Of a stretch of DNA of 40,639 nt, positions 37,716 through 40,639 are shown piece after piece (positions within the stretch are counted from its first letter, which is position 1; every line of letters begins with the position of its first letter). Origin of the DNA: Lentibacillus jeotgali (GTDB lineage: Bacteria; Bacillota; Bacilli; Bacillales; Amphibacillaceae); assembly GCF_000224785.1 (NCBI RefSeq), contig NZ_AGAV01000024.1:1-40639 (forward strand), in the 5' to 3' direction. The position numbers and the translations under genes are program-made. The notes below the pieces were generated by a model. It saw only the letters and a program-made list of their open reading frames with translations. It was not told the DNA's origin and did not search any database.

Positions 37716-38531
37716 GTGAATTGGCTTAAACAAGCAGTAGGTAAAGAATGGGATATCACCCCTGCAGGCGGATTAACAGGTGATGCGTATATTGCCAGCA
37801 AAGATGACAGGCGCCTGTTTTTGAAACGGAATTCTTCGCCGTTTTTGGCAGTCCTATCAGCAGAGGGGATCGTCCCTAAACTCGTATTTACAAAGCGGAT
37901 GGAAAATGGTGATGTGATTACTGCCCAGGAGTGGCTCGACGGCCGGGAACTTAAGGCAACGGAAATGCAGCATCACCGGGTAGCCGATTTGCTTCGTAAA
38001 ATACACGGATCGTCTGAACTTCTTCATATGCTGATGCGATTAGGTAAGAAACCTGTCACATCTGATGATCGTTTTGCAGACGTAACAGCTCAGCTAGAAG
38101 CAAGCGGTTTGCTGGATGAGTACAGTGAGGTACAGGATACAATGAATTATCTGAGGCATTTGCTGCCGGCTACCCGTGATCAGCAGCAAGTTGTGTGCCA
38201 TTGTGATTTGAATCATAATAATATTATCTTGACTACAAAGAGCCAGCTCTACCTGGTTGATTGGGATAATGCCATGATAGCTGATCCTGCAATGGATTTT
38301 GGCTTTATTTTGAAATGGTATGTACCTGAAGAAGATTGGGGCAGGTGGCTTAACCAGTACGGTGCAGCAAAAGATAATCACTTATTTGAGCGGATGTACT
38401 GGTATTTGATTATGGATGCCCTTTATTATCTGTCATGGCATTATGAGCGCCATGAATATGATAAAGTCCAAGAGCGATTAGCTGATTTGCGAGATTTAAA
38501 CCATTATGTTGAAAAAGCTATTCTGCGCTAG
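37716..38531 (+). CDS. ytmP: Choline/aminoglycoside-kinase-like protein YtmP
   Basis: A 271-residue kinase-fold protein of the APH/ChoK superfamily. The Brenner motif HCDLNHNN (from His162) and the metal-binding DWDN (from Asp182) are intact, and PAGGLTGDAY near the start is the nucleotide loop. It probably phosphorylates a small molecule, but the substrate is unknown; antibiotic resistance is unlikely given conserved synteny. GTG at 37716 with GAGG 8-9 nt upstream is chosen over an ATG at 37659, which has no RBS. It converges with ytzH, with a 14-nt overlap. Confidence 0.85.
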   Translation: MNWLKQAVGKEWDITPAGGLTGDAYIASKDDRRLFLKRNSSPFLAVLSAEGIVPKLVFTKRMENGDVITAQEWLDGRELKATEMQHHRVADLLRKIHGSSELLHMLMRLGKKPVTSDDRFADVTAQLEASGLLDEYSEVQDTMNYLRHLLPATRDQQQVVCHCDLNHNNIILTTKSQLYLVDWDNAMIADPAMDFGFILKWYVPEEDWGRWLNQYGAAKDNHLFERMYWYLIMDALYYLSWHYERHEYDKVQERLADLRDLNHYVEKAILR

Positions 38532-38805
38532 TCTGCTGAATAGCGTTTACCCATGTTTCGATATTTGACTGGTTTGACAGAATGTGCTCTTCATCGTTGT
38601 GGGCAATCTCACCCTGCCGTCCGTAATTGTATATTTCAGGGAGCAGCTGAAGCAGTTGTTCATTTGAGATGCTGTTGTTGGCCATCATCGCTTGAACGAG
38701 GCGCTTAATTTGCTGATATTCGGAAATTTCTCCGCAGCGATCTTCCGTCTGCTCTGTTAAAATGTCATGCAATAATTGTAATTGATTGTTTGTTGTCAGT
38801 GTCAC
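38518..38805 (-). CDS. ytzH: YtzH-like small conserved protein
   Basis: A 95-residue, acidic, helical protein with one Cys, matching YtzH in position between ytmP and trmB and in size. Function unknown. The start is GTG at 38805 because GAGGTGA lies just upstream; a GTG at 38814 lies within that RBS. Its 3' end overlaps the 3' end of ytmP on the opposite strand, and its start lies 92 nt from the divergent trmB start. Confidence 0.82.
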   Translation of the reverse strand: MTLTTNNQLQLLHDILTEQTEDRCGEISEYQQIKRLVQAMMANNSISNEQLLQLLPEIYNYGRQGEIAHNDEEHILSNQSNIETWVNAIQQTSAE

Positions 38806-38897
38806 TAAAATCACCTCAATTAATAGTTTTGACCAACATCATAAATTCTATGCTTTATCCTCTTTTTAAAATGGAATATTTGAAAGGAGAAGTAATC

Positions 38898-39536
38898 TTG
38901 CGACAACGTCATAAACCGTGGGCAGATGATTTTCTGAACGATAATACGCACCTGATTGTCCCGGATGCGAAATCAAACAAGGGAAAATGGAAAGAAATGT
39001 TTGGAAATGCTAACCCGATTCATGTTGAGATCGGTTCTGGAAAAGGTCAGTTCATTGCGGGCATGGCTGAACAGCACCCGGATGTCAATTTTATTGGCAT
39101 CGAACTTGCCAAAAGCATTATTGTGATAGCAGGAAGCAAAGTGAAAAATGCCGGACAGGATAATGTCCTGCTTTTACATGTCGATGCAGCTGATTTAACC
39201 GAGCTGTTTGCTGAAAATGAAATATCGGCCATCTACCTGAATTTTTCCGATCCATGGCCAAAAAAACGGCACGCCAAAAGGCGCCTCACTTTCCATACAT
39301 TTCTCAGGCAATACGAGCATATATTGCAGTCTGAAGGCGAAATCGTACTCAAAACCGATAACCAGGGACTATTTGAATACTCACTCGTCAGTTTTTCCCA
39401 ATTTGGTATGGATCTGACGGAAGTGAACCTGGATCTTCATAGTGAAGAGGACCCAGAGAATGTCATGACTGAATATGAAGAAAAGTTTTCAGCCAAGGGT
39501 CAGCCGATTTACCGCTGCCGGGCACAATTTTCCTAG
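38898..39536 (+). CDS. trmB: tRNA (guanine-N7-)-methyltransferase TrmB
   Basis: A 212-residue SAM-dependent enzyme forming m7G46 in the tRNA variable loop. The SAM-binding motif EIGSGKGQF is at 44-52, and the family signature NFSDPWPKKRHAKRRL lies around residues 115-130. B. subtilis TrmB is 213 aa. The start is a TTG at 38898 with AAAGGAG 9 nt upstream; a longer ATG frame from 38790 would overlap ytzH and lacks an RBS. A terminator overlaps its stop codon. Confidence 0.95.
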   Translation: MRQRHKPWADDFLNDNTHLIVPDAKSNKGKWKEMFGNANPIHVEIGSGKGQFIAGMAEQHPDVNFIGIELAKSIIVIAGSKVKNAGQDNVLLLHVDAADLTELFAENEISAIYLNFSDPWPKKRHAKRRLTFHTFLRQYEHILQSEGEIVLKTDNQGLFEYSLVSFSQFGMDLTEVNLDLHSEEDPENVMTEYEEKFSAKGQPIYRCRAQFS

Positions 39537-39562
39537 AATCCTGTTGTGCAGGGTTCTTTTTT
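39536..39562 (+). terminator. Intrinsic terminator of trmB
   Basis: GAATCCTG (39536-39543) pairs with CAGGGTTC (39549-39556, one G-U), then six T. The stem begins at the last base of the trmB stop codon. Confidence 0.88.
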
Positions 39563-39623
39563 CGATGGATGAGAGTCATACCGAAAGAACCGTATTTGCA
39601 CGTTTTAACTTACACTGCAATCG

Positions 39624-39652
39624 TTTACATGACTCACAGGATGAGCTAAACT
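39624..39652 (+). promoter_or_regulatory. Sigma-A promoter for ytnP
   Basis: TTTACA (39624-39629), 17-nt spacer, TAAACT (39647-39652), 30 nt before the ytnP ATG. Confidence 0.75.
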
Positions 39653-39681
39653 GAATACATAAGCGAAGGGGAGGATGTACA

Positions 39682-40533
39682 ATGGAAACACTTCAAATCG
39701 GACGGGCTAAACTAACATGGCTGAACGGTGGTGTGAATTTTCTGGATGGCGGGGCCATGTTTGGGGTCGTCCCGAAACCGTTATGGGGAAAGAAGTATCC
39801 ATATAATGAGAAAAACCAGATTGAATTGCGGACAGATCCGATTTTATTGCAGATTGACGGGAAAAATTATTTAATCGAATCTGGAATGGGAAATGGAAAA
39901 TTGACTGATAAACAGCTGCGGAATTTCGGAGTTAAAGAGGAGTCGTCAATTGACAAATCACTTACTGAGGCAGGTCTTTCTGCGGATGATATCGATGCGA
40001 TACTGATGACGCATTTACATTTTGACCATGCGTGTGGGCTGACCAAACCTTCAGGCGATAATTACGAATCCGTTTTTAAGAATGCGGTGATTTATGTATC
40101 TCAGGTAGAGTGGGATGAAATGCGCCATCCTAATATCCGTTCAGCGAATACATATTGGGAAATGAACTGGAAGCCGGTTCAGAAGCAAGTCAAAGCATTT
40201 GACGACGAGATCGTTATTACTGACGGCCTGAAGATGATTCACACCGGCGGGCATAGCGAGGGCCATTCCATACTGGTGTTTGAAGACAGTGATAATACGT
40301 GGATACATATGGCAGATATTATGCCAACCCATGCCCATCAGAACAAATTGTGGGTGCTAGCCTATGATGATTATCCGGTAACATCTGTCCACCAAAAGGA
40401 AGAGTGGATGGATTACGGCTATCGAAGCCAAGCATGGTACACGTTTTACCATGATGCTTATTATCGGGCAATCAAATTTGATGAATCCGGCGATCGAATA
40501 GAAGAGGTTGAGCGGGAACGGTATGATTATTGA
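39682..40533 (+). CDS. ytnP: Metallo-beta-lactamase-fold lactonase YtnP
   Basis: A 283-residue metallo-beta-lactamase-fold hydrolase. The dinuclear metal motif HLHFDH is at 111-116, with further ligand candidates in TGGHSEGHS and [11 protein letters not shown]. subtilis YtnP is described as a lactonase acting on quorum-sensing lactones and interfering with Streptomyces signalling. The same role here is by homology. No signal peptide. GGGGAGG precedes the ATG. Its neighbour trmB is the same as in B. subtilis. Confidence 0.9.
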   Translation: METLQIGRAKLTWLNGGVNFLDGGAMFGVVPKPLWGKKYPYNEKNQIELRTDPILLQIDGKNYLIESGMGNGKLTDKQLRNFGVKEESSIDKSLTEAGLSADDIDAILMTHLHFDHACGLTKPSGDNYESVFKNAVIYVSQVEWDEMRHPNIRSANTYWEMNWKPVQKQVKAFDDEIVITDGLKMIHTGGHSEGHSILVFEDSDNTWIHMADIMPTHAHQNKLWVLAYDDYPVTSVHQKEEWMDYGYRSQAWYTFYHDAYYRAIKFDESGDRIEEVERERYDY

Positions 40534-40615
40534 ATAAGAGGTCGGGACAAAAGTATCTTTTTCAAACAAAAATCCGAACAACTAGAATAAATGGTTAGTG
40601 CAAATAATCCGCTCC
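40534..40615 (+). repeat. Leader segment next to repeat A5
   Basis: Begins 8 nt after the ytnP stop with GTCGGGACAAAAGTATCTTT, matching the segment after the ytkD stop (11215-11235). The rest to 40615 is A-rich with no recognised element. Confidence 0.5.
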
Positions 40616-40639
40616 GGAAATATACTCCGCTTTCCGCGG
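40616..40639 (-). repeat. Dispersed structured repeat A, copy A5 (truncated by window end)
   Basis: GGAAATATACTCCGCTTTCC then GCGG is the inverted form of the repeat A 3' end (compare 25028-25051). The rest lies beyond the window. Confidence 0.7.

Overview
The window is chromosomal DNA from a low-to-moderate GC, endospore-forming member of the Bacillaceae. The gene order closely follows the Bacillus subtilis ytk-ytl-pckA-metK-asnB-yto-ytp-ytq-leuS ... ytf-ytg-ytz-ytm-trmB-ytnP region. The 16S sequence and the dense small intergenic repeats suggest the Lentibacillus/Virgibacillus/Oceanobacillus group; the genus is inference, because no database could be searched.

Layout. (1) 1-8.7 kb is a menaquinone locus. 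menA, menI and a small YteA/DksA-like gene run leftward, and menF-menD-menH-menB then menE run rightward from a shared divergent promoter region. Together they cover chorismate to demethylmenaquinone except the MenC step; menC is not in the window. (2) 8.7-11.2 kb holds an orphan FhuC/YusV-type siderophore ATPase, two poorly characterised genes and the nudix hydrolase ytkD. (3) 11.4-15.9 kb, minus strand, holds a YtlABCD-like ABC importer (lipoprotein, ATPase, permease) and PEP carboxykinase. (4) 16.0-22.1 kb holds metK under an S-box (SAM) riboswitch, asnB, a gamma-carbonic-anhydrase-like protein (ytoA), the C35 terpene synthase ytpB and the tRNA methyltransferase mnmM (ytqB). (5) leuS follows a T-box leader with a CUC (Leu) specifier. 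(6) 24.9-26.8 kb is a repeat-rich gap, a secreted VCBS-like protein and a rhodanese. (7) 26.8-32.3 kb is a full rrn operon (16S-23S-5S, no tRNA in the spacers) with two tandem sigma-A promoters. It has a structured repeat and an apparent separate promoter between 23S and 5S. (8) 32.5-40.5 kb holds a 59-aa protein, the flavoprotein ytfP, murJ/ytgP, an RsuA-type pseudouridine synthase, the DeoR regulator ytzE, thpR, the kinase-like ytmP, ytzH, trmB and the lactonase-family ytnP.

Nearly all protein genes are housekeeping, and I see no phage, transposase, CRISPR or defence genes. The unexplained structure is intergenic. At least three families of short dispersed repeats (called A, B and C here) have palindromic or covarying ends, and a composite A+B module occurs twice. 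A fourth structured element (D) sits inside the rrn operon between 23S and 5S, followed by a terminator-like hairpin and a good promoter for 5S alone. These are the best candidates for something under-described.

Many start codons were moved from the longest ORF to internal TTG, GTG or ATG codons that have a proper Shine-Dalgarno sequence; each choice is explained in its entry.
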